A stretch of 61,892 bases of DNA from the NCBI RefSeq assembly GCF_001039355.2, contig NW_019774491.1, forward strand, positions 503,100-564,991, in the 5' to 3' direction. The translations under genes and the position numbers were made by a program. The stretch is from Lingula anatina (lineage: Eukaryota; Brachiopoda; Lingulata; Lingulida; Lingulidae). The notes under the pieces were generated by a model that made no database searches, was not told where the DNA came from, and saw only the letters and a program-made list of their open reading frames with translations. The stretch's first letter is position 1. Every line of letters begins with the position of its first letter. Below, piece after piece: positions 26,184-37,669 of the stretch.

Positions 26184-26642
26184 TTATGTTCAGTAAATAA
26201 ATAAAACTTCATGCCCATGTAGAGTGAACTTTAATGAGAACTCCCATCTCTCTTGGGGCAATAAAGTCAAATTCTTTACAAAAAGCTAATCCATCTTAAT
26301 TTGAATTAATTATGATACAAACTGTACCAATGCATCTGTAAGGGACATCAAGCTCTCCGATCTCTCTATACTGGGACGTTGTGCCACCTTTCTTCCTGTC
26401 ATAAGTTGATCTTGTACGCTTATGGAACGATGCACCTCATCACCAGGACCTTCTTGGTTAAACTCGCCCTCTGTCTTCATTTTCTTGTTTACATTACCAC
26501 TGGAAGAGGATCCAATGATTTCGAAGGAAGGCGATGTTGCGACCCCAGAAGAGAAGACTTCACTTTCTGGTTCTGAGCTCAAGGACGGGAGGTCAAACTC
26601 GGGACTGGCGGAGGAATGGTGGGGCGGTTTTGAGTGGGCCAT
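22518..26642 (-). CDS. TNIP-like: TNIP/ABIN-like protein (TNFAIP3-interacting family), seven coding exons, about 409 aa
   Basis: Coding exons in order: 26642-26328, 25936-25679, 25377-25324, 24547-24338, 23813-23580, 23029-22948, 22594-22518. All have GT-AG sites. The first five junctions are phase 0 and the last is phase 1. The N-terminus (1-105) is Ser/Pro-rich and disordered; 106-191 is Lys/Cys-rich. Exon 4 carries an AHD1-like start (VFEANMKWQVYDSQRDHY). Exon 5 carries a UBAN-type coiled coil with the hallmark DFEAERRDRER at about 329-339, preceded by ALKQQ. In ABIN and NEMO, UBAN binds linear or K63 ubiquitin chains, and ABINs recruit A20 to damp NF-kB signalling. The C-terminus is a short acidic tail. 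The role in this animal is inferred from the family. Which vertebrate TNIP it matches best cannot be told here. Confidence 0.8.
26106..26184. repeat. (ATT)n microsatellite
   Basis: Interrupted TTA/ATT repeat in TNIP intron 1. Confidence 0.9.
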
Positions 26643-27611
26643 GTTGAGGTGTATTCAATCTCGAATCAATACAACAACATGCAAGTCAAGGTCATTTTGA
26701 TGATCAGATGATGATAACCTGAAAATAAAGGATTTCTGAGTATACGTTTATCATAAGTGTGTGGATAGTCTTAACTGATAATGTAAGCTGAAGCCCCATT
26801 ATTTAATGAAAAAAGTAATCATTCACTGAAGGCTGTTAATAGATGTTCTTTTAAAAAAATTGGACTGAACTTAAAGGTTGTTAATATATGTTCTTTTAAA
26901 AAAATTTGGAATGAAATTACATTTCAGATAAAGCATTTAATCAGTAACATACAAAAATATGACAAGTAGTAAGTTTAGCAGGACACATGTGTAAGATGAA
27001 TGCTGCATGCATTTACACCAAACTGTACCAATTCCATAAATAAGGACCCATTCAGATTCACACGTTATGCCAGATGGATTGGTCCTCCTCTGTGGGAAAT
27101 TCTCACTAAAAGTTCAACCAATGGAATTGGCCTGATCAGGACGCAATTTGTTAATTACCCCCCCCCCCCCCCCCTTGCTGCTACAGGAGGCCTGTCAGGC
27201 AATCAAGCAGATTCCACTGATTGCAGTTAAGCGAGAATCCCCCACAGATTTCGGCCGACCCAGCTTGTACCATATGTGAATCTGAATGCAGTCTTATATA
27301 AGTGCAGTACACAGTACAGTATACTGACCCTATCTGACCCCATTATAATAGATTATCAATTGATATAACGTTGGACAGGGGCAGGATACCAAAATCAGTT
27401 ATGTCAGTACCTATAAGCTTATTCTACTGAATAATTCCTCTGATTTATTCAACTCTTACATCAACACCCCCCCCCCCCAACCTAACTCGTCCCATATGTC
27501 TGCTACATGTACATGCATGTGCATACACCCTGTGCAGTATATCAATGGGAGAGATATTTACAACCACCGCCGTAATTCAGTAAGATTTAATCTGAAAATA
27601 CTAAACTCACC
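26643..27611 (-). promoter_or_regulatory. probable 5'UTR exons of the TNIP-like gene
   Basis: A splice acceptor precedes 26718, 76 bases before the start codon. A candidate donor (CTTTG|GTGAGT in transcript sense) ends an upstream non-coding exon at 27611. The intron between contains a C homopolymer at about 27159-27174. The transcription start was not located. Confidence 0.4.
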
Positions 27612-29213
27612 AAAGCGCAGTAAGGAACAAGAAATATTCCCACTCCCAACTCACTGATTATGAGTGTGTGGGTGTCTGTCATGCTCATCCCTCCCTTCAA
27701 AAACAGGACCGACCCCGTGACCTTAGACTTGAAGTTCAAAATCTAGTGCACGTACACCATGAACAATTACATGAGCTTAATGCATGCTGCTGAATGAAAA
27801 AGGGAGAAAGTGTTACCTTGTTTGGAGAAAACAGTGAACTACGCCGGCAATACTGCGCCTTTAGAAGCCGTGTTTTCAGTTTCGCACTGGCTTGTCAATG
27901 TTTTGAACGCGACCCGGAAGTGTTTCGATCATTTCATATGTCACGTGGTATTGGTTTCGCAACTGTCACTTTATAGTGATCCGCCACATGTGACGGGTTT
28001 TTCCTCATTTGCTGGAGGGTGTGGGTCTGATTATACATGATTTACCAGTACTCAATAAAATCAGCATTCAAATCACTTTCAAAAGGAACTGAACATTATA
28101 TATCTACGCCATCAGGTGCTTTTATTTGAGAGGTTTTTAGAAATTAGAAATATGAATTTAGAAATAGGCCTATAGGCTACAATTAATACATGTAGCCTGT
28201 TAAGCCCCCTATGCATACTATGCATACAGTATATACTGGTAGTTCTCTGGATATGTAGATATAGATAATGTGACTTTGGGAAATATATTTACGTTTAAGA
28301 ACCTTAATTTAAACTGAATGAAATTTTTCTAGCTCATATTTTGGTTTAGTATGTCTGTCTGTCTGTCAGCAAAATAAGGCGAAAAGTGAAGAGCGAGTTT
28401 CAATGAAACTTTCAGAAACTGTTGGGAGGGGACCAATTTAAGTGTTTAAGAAATATTATTAAAGGTTTTGGTGATGACCCATTATGAAATGATGAAGTTC
28501 ATTAAATCATAATAAAGTTTTTGTCTGTTGCCAACATTTACATGCAAATTAATATGGAACAATAGGCCTACGCCATGCGTGTGTGTGAGCCTGGGGGGAG
28601 GGGGGGGGGGGTCGGCTTTGCATCCGCGGATCCGCCCCTTCAGTATTTCACCGTTTTAGAACATGCACTGTGTTTTTATACTGTCCTAACATACACTATA
28701 TGTTTTAACTAGCTTTCATCTAATTAGGTAATACTATAGAAACGATATATATTTGCATATTAGTTCCGAATTTAGCATGAAAATGTTTTTATTGGTAAAT
28801 CCTTAGAATGCAATTTAAATCCTATTTTGTGTGGCTTTAAAGATTAAATCATTATTGTCTGTACTTGGACTCGCCATTATCATCCATTAGACCGACTGAT
28901 GTTGTATCGTCGGCAAACTTCATTAAAATGTATTCTCTACACTAGCAACACAATCGAATGGCCTGTGAATAGGGAATGCATCATTTTCACCTAATAAAAA
29001 AACTAAAACTAGAAAAAAAACTAGAAAAAAACTAGTTGACGAGCTCAACCTACTTGTTATATACCGAGTATTATAGAGCACAGACAGGTGCTTACGTAAA
29101 CCTTACTGCATTTTTTTTATTTACATTACGCTTAAGCCAGTGACCTGAATTTTTAGTATTACACTGATTATGAGTGTTCTCATTGTTCGTTCCAAAACAG
29201 TCTATTTCATACA
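27612..29213. other. intergenic region between TNIP-like gene and NAT1
   Basis: No gene is supported. A G homopolymer lies near 28594-28610. From about 28500 the sequence matches 32350 onward (for example the segment ending in CACTGTGTTTTTA near 28677 and 32620). This marks the left part of the NAT1/NAT2 tandem duplication. Confidence 0.5.
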
Positions 29214-29411
29214 GGGACCATTCCCATACTCCCATCGTACTAACAGGATCGATCTATATTTAGATGTCTGGCAAGTCTACTGAAGCTGCTAAACGATAGT
29301 TAATTACTACCTAACAGCTTCAGTAGGCGTTTAAGCTGAATGCAATTCAGTGAGAAAGCCCTCGGGGATGAGTCGATCCTGCTAGACCGATCTAGGTATG
29401 GGAACAGGGTC
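29214..29411. mobile_element. GATCGATC palindromic MITE-like element, copy 1
   Basis: The outer ends are inverted (GGGACCATTCCCATA at left, TATGGGAACAGGGTC at right). GATCGATC-type motifs lie just inside, and an inner hairpin has arms CTACTGAAGCTG / CAGCTTCAGTAG. It lies about 450 bp before the NAT1 coding start. The family recurs at least five more times in the NAT cluster. Confidence 0.7.
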
Positions 29412-29865
29412 ATAGAGTAGGTCAAATGCGAAATACATTTGTGGCGTTTTTTTTTTTTTTTTTAAACAGGTTGCATTTCTTTGGCATTCAGCATAGTTAT
29501 ATGTTATTTTAATGCTATTTGAACAGGTGATTTATTGACTTATCTAAGCCCGCTGTCAAAGAGAAAATTCTGCTGACATACAGTAGACGTTTTTGAATCA
29601 CAGAAGCCAGCCAACTCCCTTCAACTCGAGCACATTACGGTGGGTGATTGAGTCTTACATTCGTCCTATAGAACCTTTCATAATTTACACAATGGTATAT
29701 ATGACATACAGAGTGTAACTTGAATGATAACATGTCAAGATTGTGCATGATAAAATATAGTTTCACTCTTCATCAGCTGGCGATATTTATTTTTAAATGA
29801 CGTGTATTTATTTCAGTCGATTATCTATAGCTAGTCAGTGGTGAGCTTCCTCTATCTCTACAAAG

Positions 29866-30768
29866 ATGTCCACAGTCTCAGCTAGCCTGGTGTCGAGGAG
29901 TGAAGCTGTAGACTTCGTAGAACGCGTTCTTGGACTAGATGACATAGAAAAAAGACTCGCAACAGACAAACTCGTGTTTCTGAACAACATAATTTATGAA
30001 TACCATTGTAAAGTTCCATTTCACAATTTGGATCTCTTAGCTCTACCAGTTGCTGAAAGAAGGATACCAACTACAAATGAATTGAAAAAGCGAGGTTTAT
30101 CTGGTAGAGGCGGCCTTTGCTATCAGATGAATGGATTCCTTTATTTTGTTCTGGGAGCCTTAGGGTATGAGGTCACGTTAGCCAGGGGGACAGTGAATGT
30201 CCCGGGAGACCACGTGCTTATCATAGCACGCGCTGTTGTGACGTCAGAAGACATGTACCTTATCGAAGCGGGCTGCGGACACCCCACACTGCAAGCAATC
30301 CCTTTAGATTTCGAAGAAGAATCATCTATTTATACTTTCTCTTTTTGCACCATTAAGTTTGTGCGAAAAGAACATGGAATAGCGAGATTGCACAAAGTCT
30401 ATCGGGGGAGTCCATTATTCCCTTTGCCCCCCAAAGACGAAAGCACCTCATGGTTTTCATTTTACCACTTTAACACGGACCCTTCTATTCTGGAAGATAT
30501 TGCGATTCCTATGGAAGCTCCTTACACCAACCCGGAGTCCATCTTTCTGCGATCTATTCGAGTAATATGTTTCCCGATGGGAAAATTACTCGGCATAAAG
30601 GACAACGCCATAGTGGACGACCAGAACGGCCAGATTTGTTCCACTGAGCTGCGAGATTCGGACGCCATAATGAAAACAGTGTGTCGTCTGTTTCCAGTCC
30701 TCTCAAGTCCCAGAGAAATTGTAGAGATGGCTGTTAAGATGTGGGAAAATGTAGTTGTTGATAAGTGA
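29866..30768 (+). CDS. NAT-like: arylamine N-acetyltransferase-like protein NAT1 (300 aa)
   Basis: Full-length NAT-fold protein. NATs transfer acetyl from acetyl-CoA to arylamines, hydrazines or related amines in the cytosol through a Cys-His-Asp triad. Here the active-site Cys is Cys85 in GRGGLCYQMN and His is His116 in PGDHVLII. The third triad position is Glu134 (YLIEAGCG) instead of Asp. His-to-acid spacing is 18 residues, against 15 in human NATs, and the Cys-to-His loop is short. Length is near the usual 280-300. The coding region is one exon, and a TTTATTTCAG acceptor at 29816 indicates a 5'UTR intron, as is common in this family. The ATG at 29866 is in good context and matches NAT2's ATG. 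The Cys and His look functional; activity with Glu is plausible but unproven. Confidence 0.92.
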   Translation: MSTVSASLVSRSEAVDFVERVLGLDDIEKRLATDKLVFLNNIIYEYHCKVPFHNLDLLALPVAERRIPTTNELKKRGLSGRGGLCYQMNGFLYFVLGALGYEVTLARGTVNVPGDHVLIIARAVVTSEDMYLIEAGCGHPTLQAIPLDFEEESSIYTFSFCTIKFVRKEHGIARLHKVYRGSPLFPLPPKDESTSWFSFYHFNTDPSILEDIAIPMEAPYTNPESIFLRSIRVICFPMGKLLGIKDNAIVDDQNGQICSTELRDSDAIMKTVCRLFPVLSSPREIVEMAVKMWENVVVDK

Positions 30769-32859
30769 CCAACTTCTTGAAGAAGTATATTTTTAGGTTT
30801 TATTAAACTTATTATCCATCAAGGTATGGATGAAAAGCATCTTACGGTTTGCTGGTTTTTAAATCCTCATTTTATTGATTATTTACTAACAACAAGAATA
30901 CACGAAATTAAAAAAAAAATCGTACACTAATGTAAACAGGTTTGTTTATATTCTATTGTTTGTTGAGCACGCAGAAATGCTCATCATACTGGAAGCTTAT
31001 CAGAACACATTACAGTAAACGGCAAGTGAAAAACAAGTATACTGCTAACTACATGTATAGTGCATGGTAGCTGACCAATCAGAGGCCTATAATTCTACCA
31101 GAGATATTATACACACTGATACATATGTAACGGAACCTTTATATGCCTAATGCCGTTCATGTACCAATTTATACCTATGCCTATATGAAGAAAGATGTAA
31201 GATCACGTTTTATTAAACGGGATTAGTATTTGTTTTTGAAGGGACTGTGCCTGTAGGGCCTATATAGATGTAACAGTGATAATACAGTTCTGGCGTCTTT
31301 TGAGTGGTATATATCAAATATATCTATCAATATTGTCAAAGTTTCATTGTCTGTGTTATTCTTTGACTTGCATTGTCAATTTTGAAAATAAATGAAACTG
31401 CTGTGCATGCAGGAATTTTGACCATATTTGTTATTAGAGCACATTACAGTGAAAAGCAGTAAAAAAAAAAACAAATTTAATTAAAATTATAGCACATGTG
31501 ACTGAGACCTGTCATTTTACTCGAGATATTATAAATACTGTTATACATACTGTTATAACTTTTTTTTAAATATACTTTGTATCTAGGAAAGAGGGAAGAA
31601 GGGTTTACAGGTGTCCCACAAGCCAATAGCCAGGGACATGTGTCCGTTAATTGTTTCCTGCTCTGGCGCCGCCATTGCAGTCCAACGCCGCAGTCACATG
31701 TGGCCGACCTACTTGAAAGCGTCCAGCATAATTCCCTAATACAGACTGAATAGAATCCTTACAGGTATTATGTGGCAAGATTTCAAGTGGATTGTCCATA
31801 TCTGATCCGCAGATCTGTTGGTCTTCAAAATTACCAGGAAATTTATTTGAAAATGAATAACATTATCGGGCTTACTAACTTACCAGCTTAATCAGGTCGT
31901 TCATTTGGACTTACGAGTAATGGTACTTCTTTAAAAAATACAACTCAAATAACTAAACTGTAAAAAAGTGTACTCTCCCCAGCCCCCGTTCCCCGGTACA
32001 GTGCATAGTACCAAACATGTATAACCAAGAAGGTAATGCATGATTGATATTTCCAATAATCTACAAACTGGTAGCTGATAGCTATATTACTAAATGCACG
32101 AATTGCGACAGAGAAGCATTGCGACAGAGAAGTACAAACTATGTGTGCCGTATATAAAACAGAAATTTACAACGAGGAACTTCCAGGGTGATTATCAGCT
32201 TGATGAAAACGAAACTATATAGAGAATGCAAATTTTGATGTAAATGTTGCAATGACTATGATACAGATGTAGAGCACAAGGCGGAGAGAAGAGTAAAGAA
32301 GTATATACAATTAATGTAGCCTAGCTATACCACTTTATATGTATACATATAAAGTCATAATAAAGTCTGTCTGTAAGCAACGTTTATATGCAAATTATTA
32401 TAGAGGGATTTTGACGAAATTTTCCGTATATTTCTAAAATCAATTGATAAATAATGGACATTGATCTAATTGATTAGTTAGTTAATAAATGATCACAATT
32501 ATGAAAATTCAGTTAATTTATTAGTAATTATCATATATGATAATGAGAATTTACCTGTATTGGTACTTATAATGTGCAAAAAGCACAGTATTTCATCGTT
32601 TTAGAACATGCACTGTGTTTTTACTGTATATTTGCATATAAACACCGAAATAAGCATAAAAGTAATTTATTTCAACCGTTTTAATACAGCTACGTACATT
32701 GTACATATAGTTTTGCGGGTTTCACTTCCAGCTGAGTCACGATATATTCAAATGTACATACATTAATGGCGACTTTTAAATAACTAGGGTAACATGTAAA
32801 ATAAACGCGCTACTAGGACGTGTATTTTACATATTTACATCAAACCAAATCAGTCATAA
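30769..32859. other. NAT1 3' flank
   Basis: No coding sequence is seen. 30780-31560 matches the NAT2 3' flank (35840-36800). 31575-31650 also resembles sequence upstream of the minus-strand NATs (for example around 39115-39190), so old shared repeats run through the cluster. Confidence 0.5.
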
Positions 32860-33383
32860 TTGGAGTCATTTGACTCTCTAGTCAGAGTCCAGCACCCCTT
32901 GAGCCTCATGGAGTTAATTTGACTAATATACCCCAATACCAGAGTCTTTAGACTCTCTTATCAGAGTCAATCACCCCCTGGCTCTCATGGAGTCAATCTG
33001 ACTCTAAAATCAGAGTCAAATTACAGGGGTCAGTGTCTGCCTGATCCCTTTCACCGACTCTTTCCGCTCGCTGGACAGTAAGCCTCGATTCAGTACTCAG
33101 TGACGGCAGTGAGCAGACGGCGTGGAGAGAACAGTTTTCATCATCCTTTGTCAGTATAAACATTATTTTATTGGCCATACACGATAGTTGGTTTTATGCA
33201 TGAACATGGTTTTCTGTGTGTTTCTGCATTCAGAACTCGTGCACTTATTACTGGCCCGGGGTTTCAGTTGCCCACACCCTTTATATGGTGATATGTTGGT
33301 ATACAGGCCAGCAGGTTTTGATTCCATGCATGTTGTAGGTTTGACCCGCCAATACATGTCACTGGGGAGGTGTGCTTAGTCAA

Positions 33384-33387
<4 letters not shown>

Positions 33388-33443
<56 letters not shown>

Positions 33444-33551
33444 GTGATTCAAAAACGTCTACTGTAGGTGAGTTGAATTTCACCTCCTTGACAGCGGGCT
33501 TACATAAGAATATATAATATATATATTTCATATATATATATATATATATAT
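33388..33551. repeat. two (TA)n tracts flanking an inverted NAT-flank fragment
   Basis: TA microsatellites at about 33388-33441 and 33516-33551. The 33442-33508 segment between them is the reverse complement, with small differences, of the NAT 5' flank sequence at 34643-34706 and its NAT1 counterpart at about 29541-29604. Confidence 0.75.
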
Positions 33552-33603
33552 TTGTCATGCTGTTTAATACCAGATCTTTGTTATTGCTATTTCGGCTACA
33601 CAT

Positions 33604-33735
33604 GCGACCGGATGGCCTTGTGGTTAGAGTGTCCGCCTACGGAGCGGGAGGACGTGGGTTCGAACCATCCGGGGACATACCAGTCTTTAATAAACGGTAC
33701 CTGCTTTCTCCCCGCTTAGCACTGTTGTTGTTTTT
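33604..33735 (+). repeat. tRNA-derived SINE
   Basis: The head has a tRNA A-box-like TGGCCTTGTGGTTAGAG and a B-box GGGTTCGAACC. An anticodon-like loop CTACGGA recalls tRNA-Arg(ACG), and the CCGGATG / CATCCGG ends can pair. A unique tail follows with no 3' tRNA features. I call it a SINE and not a working tRNA because the T-arm is distorted and non-tRNA sequence is fused on. Confidence 0.7.
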
Positions 33736-34293
33736 ATTCATAATGTGCCAAGGAGTCAAAAATTCCTTAATATGGGGTCATGGTGACTCTTTTGTAGTGA
33801 TAAATCAAGGGATGAATGGAAGTGTGAATGGAGTCAATTGTGACCCTCCTGTGGGGTCTGGGATAGCGTTACTCCATCGGAGTCAACTTGACTCCAATTG
33901 GGAGTTATTTTAGGCACCACTGCTGGACTTCAAGTTTGGAGTCACTTGGACTCCAATTTTATTCTCAGTGTGCAACTCATGATAGGCACTGGTGATTTGT
34001 AGGTTCATTAGAAATGAGATCTGTCCTTATCACATCACTTGCCGTTTTAACTAATTTTTCCAGTCTGTTGTTTGCCTCTACAGTCGCACTCCCATATACC
34101 ATACAATCAACGCATAAGTTTTAAAAACGTATTATAACACCTGTGAAGCTTAGTTAAAATGGGCATTCCTGGTGCTTGAGTGGCCTTTATGTACTGCATT
34201 TTTATGGATAAATTATGTATAAACTCGTGACCTGGATTGTTCGCATTACCCTAGTGTACTCACTGTCCGTTACAAAGGAGTCTATTTTATATA

Positions 34294-34524
34294 GGGGCCA
34301 TTCCCATACGCCTATCGTACTAACAGAATCGATTTATATCTGTGGGGGTCTTGGATGTCTAGCTGGCACGTCTACTGAAGCTGCTAAACGGTAATTGATT
34401 ATTCCCTAGCAGCCTCAGTAGGCGTACTAGATATCAGAGCCGATTAAGCTGAATGCAATTTAACGAGAAACCCATCGGGGATGAATCGATACTTCTAGAT
34501 CGATCCAGTTATGGGAACGTGGTC
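34294..34524. mobile_element. GATCGATC palindromic MITE-like element, copy 2
   Basis: Equivalent of the element before NAT1, in the same position before NAT2, so it was carried by the duplication. Outer ends GGGGCCATTCCCATAC and TATGGGAACGTGGTC; the inner hairpin is partly decayed. Confidence 0.7.
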
Positions 34525-34938
34525 ATAGAGTAGGTCAAACGCGAAATAAATTTGTGGCGTTCTTGTTAAACCGGTTGCATTTCTTTGGCATTCAGCATAG
34601 TTATATGTTATTTTAATGCTATTTGACCAGGTGGTTTATTGTCTTATGTAAGCCCGCTGTCAAGGTGAAATTCAACTCATTTTTAGTAGACGTTTTTGAA
34701 TCACAGAAGCCAACCAACTCGAGCACATTAAGGTGGGTGATTAAATTTTACATTCGTCTTATACATGATGGTGTAAACAGAGTGTAACTTAAATCATAAC
34801 ATGTCAAAACTTTGCATGATAGAATAATAGACTCTTCTTCAGTTGGAGATCTATTTTAAAAAATGACAACCTGTGTGTATATATTTCAGGTGATAATCTA
34901 TAGCTAGTCACTGGTGAGCTTCCTCTATCTCTACAAAG

Positions 34939-35836
34939 ATGTCCACAGTCTCAGCTAGCCTGGTGTCGAGGAGTGAAGCTGTAGACTAGACGTGTTCTTG
35001 GACTGGATGACATAGAAAAAAGACTCGAAACAGACAAACTTGTGTTTCTGAACAACATTATTTATGAATACCATTGTAAAGTTCCATTTCACAATGTGGA
35101 TCTCTTAGCGCTACCAGTTGCTGAAAGAAGGATACCAACTACAAATGAATTGAAAGAGCGGGGTTTATCTGGCAGAGGTGGCCTTTGCTACCAAACGAAT
35201 GGTTTTCTTTATTTTGTGTTGCAAGCCTTAGGATATGAGGTCACGTTAGCCAGGGGGACAGTGTATCTCCCAGGAGACCACCTGCTTATCATAGCACATG
35301 CTGTTGTGACTTCAGAAGACATGTATCTTGTCGAAGCAGGCGCCGGATACCCTACACTGCAAGCGATCCCTTTAGATTTCAAAGAAGAATCATCTATTTA
35401 TACTTTCTCTATTTGTACCATTAAGTTTGTGCGAAAAGAAAGTGGAATAGCGAGGTTGCACAAAGTCTATCGGGGGAGTCCATTATTCCCTTTGCCCCCC
35501 AAAGACGAAGGTACCTCATGGTTTTCATTTTACCACTTTGACACGGCCCCTTTTTCTCTAGAAGATATTGCCCTCACTGTGAATGTACCATACAGCAATC
35601 CCGAGTACATCTTTCATCGGTCTTTTCGAGTAGTCTGTTTCCCGATGGGAAAATTACTCGGCATAAAGGACAACGCCATAGTGGACGACCAGAACGGCCA
35701 GATATGTTCCACTGAGCTGCGAGATTCGGACGCCATAACGAAAACCGTGTGTCGTCTGTTTCCAGTCCTCTCACGTCCCAGAGAAATTGTAGAGATGGCT
35801 GTTATGATGTGGGAAAATGTAGTTGTTGATAAGTGA
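34939..35836 (+). pseudogene. NAT-like: NAT2: arylamine N-acetyltransferase-like copy with 5' frame lesion
   Basis: Tandem copy of NAT1. The ATG at 34939 and the next 15 codons match NAT1, then a 5-nt deletion near 34990 brings a TAG directly in frame. Downstream, the original frame stays open from about 34992 to 35836 and keeps the Cys (GRGGLCYQTN), His (PGDHLLII) and Glu (YLVEAGAG) of the triad. No in-frame ATG occurs before the active-site Cys, so a normal product cannot start downstream. Most likely a young pseudogene, since only one lesion is visible. A sequencing error, or another 5' exon supplying a new start, remains possible. A splice acceptor at 34889 matches that of NAT1. Confidence 0.8.
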
Positions 35837-37180
35837 CCAACTCATGAAGAGGTATATATTTTTAGGTTTTATTAAACTTATTGTCCATCAAGGTATGGAT
35901 GAAAGGCAACTTCCGGTTTGCTGATTTTAAAATCCTAGAAACGGTGGTTAACTCAATTATTCTGGAGTTTGTGCTTGCGTGACCTCCATAGATGGCTACA
36001 CTCTGTCATAATCTCTTAAGAGAATATTACAGAAAACCAAACTTTTTAGAAAAAAAGGGGACTAACTTTCAATGTGGGAATGGATTCATTAATCATTGAA
36101 AAGTGTGGAAAAATTGTTCTTTAGCCCAGGAAAATTCATTTTTTGGCCAAAATCAACAGTTGTTATCCCTTTAAAAATCTTACACTAATGTAAATATAGG
36201 TTTTTTATGCTCTTGTTTGTTGTGAAATCTGATCATATTAGAAGCTTCTCAGAATACATTACAGTAAATAGCAGGGGAAAAACAAGTATACTATTAATTA
36301 TAGTGCATGGTATCTGACCAATCAGAGGCCTATTATTTTACTATCTAGTTACATGTATCCTGTAACTGTGACGAAACCTTTATATGCCCAATGCCATACC
36401 AGTTTATACCTAAACCTCTATGAAGAAAGATATAAGAACACGTTTTATTGAGCTGGATTAGTAGTTGTTTTTGAAGATACCGCGCCTGTATATAACAGTG
36501 ATAATTCAGTCCTGACGAGTTTGCCCTTACTTCTTTTGAGTGGTATATTTCAAATATATCTATCAATATGAACAACGTTTCATTGTCTGTGTCATTCTTT
36601 GACTTGCATCGTCAATTTGCAAATAAATGAAAATGTCCTGCATGCAGGAATATTGATCATATTATAATTATTTGCTTATCAGAGCACATTACAGTAATAG
36701 CAATAAAAACGTTAATTATAGCGCATACTACAGTGACTGAGATCCGTTTTATAATAGAGATATTATAGTTTATGCATACTGTTATAACTTACATATATAG
36801 CTTACTGGTACATATATTCGTGATAATACCGTACAGGAAAAAACAACCATATTAAAGTCCCTAAATATTTCATTATCATTATTTTAACGTTTGTTTTAAT
36901 TGACAAGAGTAGTCCACCTCCTGAAATTTATTTTAAACAATATCAGTAAATTGCACACCTCTTCAAAATGTGTTAAAAATAAATTTTCGTTACAATGATT
37001 GAAAAACAATTAAATTGTACCTCATCTACACTATAAAAAATATGCACTACGAATAGTATGGGAATAATATAATTGTGAAAGATTCAACTTTCTGTTTTCT
37101 ATCAATATCAAATTTTGTCTTTACATTGTTACTAATAATTTGAAATACATTTGTTCAATTAATATAATATCTTTTTATTA
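35837..37180. other. region between convergent NAT2 and NAT3
   Basis: It holds the NAT2 3' flank and a truncated copy of the TTAA-flanked element (about 35940-36172), whose 5' part matches 57946-58155 in the RNF113A intron. Its right end reads GTTATCCC followed by TTTAA. No gene is seen. Confidence 0.5.
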
Positions 37181-37402
37181 CCTCCGCCAAGGAGGTTATG
37201 TTTTCACCCCTGTCTGTTTGTTTGTCATTAACATAACTCAAACAGTTATGGACCGATTTTGATGAAATTTCTAGGGTAGGTGGGAAATGGGTTAACTTAG
37301 AAGTGATTAGTTTTTGGTTGTGATCCTGATCAATAATCAATCAATAATATTCAAAAATCGCTGCCTTGGCGGAGGTCTGCGCTCCCGGAGTGCTTTTCTA
37401 GT
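37181..37402. mobile_element. CCTCCGCCAAGG-type short interspersed element
   Basis: Starts CCTCCGCCAAGGAGG and has CCTTGGCGGAGG near 37364-37375 as the inverted end, followed by a GAGTGCTTTTCTAG tail. Inside is the typical 'GTCTGTTTGTTTGTC ... GATGAAATTT' body of a repeat I recall as widespread in aquatic animals. Confidence 0.65.
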
Positions 37403-37501
37403 TCTGCTGACATATAAAACTTCTCTACATCTTTATGATCAAGGTTAACACGTTCCTTGGATGGAAGCAGTGTGTTATTAATAAATCTATGACTATACAT
37501 G

Positions 37502-37669
37502 CAGGCCCGTAGCCAGGGGGGGTTCGGGGGGTTCGAAAGAACCGCCCCTTTTGCTGGGAAAAGGTCCACTCTGGGTAAAAATTGAACTAGGTATATTATG
37601 TTTTAATGGGAAAAGGTCCACTTTTTCAGAAAAAGAACCCCCCTTTTGAAATTGCTGGCTACGGGCCTG
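37502..37669. mobile_element. 168-bp MITE with 15-bp perfect TIRs and 5-bp TSD
   Basis: TIRs CAGGCCCGTAGCCAG (37502-37516) and its exact complement at 37655-37669, flanked by ACATG at 37497-37501 and 37670-37674. It sits at the 3' end of NAT3, and its right TIR supplies that gene's stop codon. Confidence 0.92.

Larger units (their letters stand above)
32860..33970. mobile_element. ~1.1-kb GAGTCA-rich composite element in the NAT2 5' flank
   Basis: It begins with AATTGGAGTCATTTGACTC and ends with an imperfect inverted counterpart (GGAGTCACTTGGACTCCAAT). Inside it has many GAGTCA/TGACTC words and two tandem ~75-bp subrepeats (32866-33010). The offset between the NAT1 and NAT2 flanks grows by about 1.1 kb across this point, so it is an insertion relative to the NAT1 flank. 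Nested inside are a tRNA-related SINE and two (TA)n tracts. Confidence 0.6.

Noticed and set aside
33604-33679. Functional tRNA-Arg gene
   Set aside because: A and B boxes are present, but the T-arm is distorted and the head runs into a SINE body with no separate 3' end.
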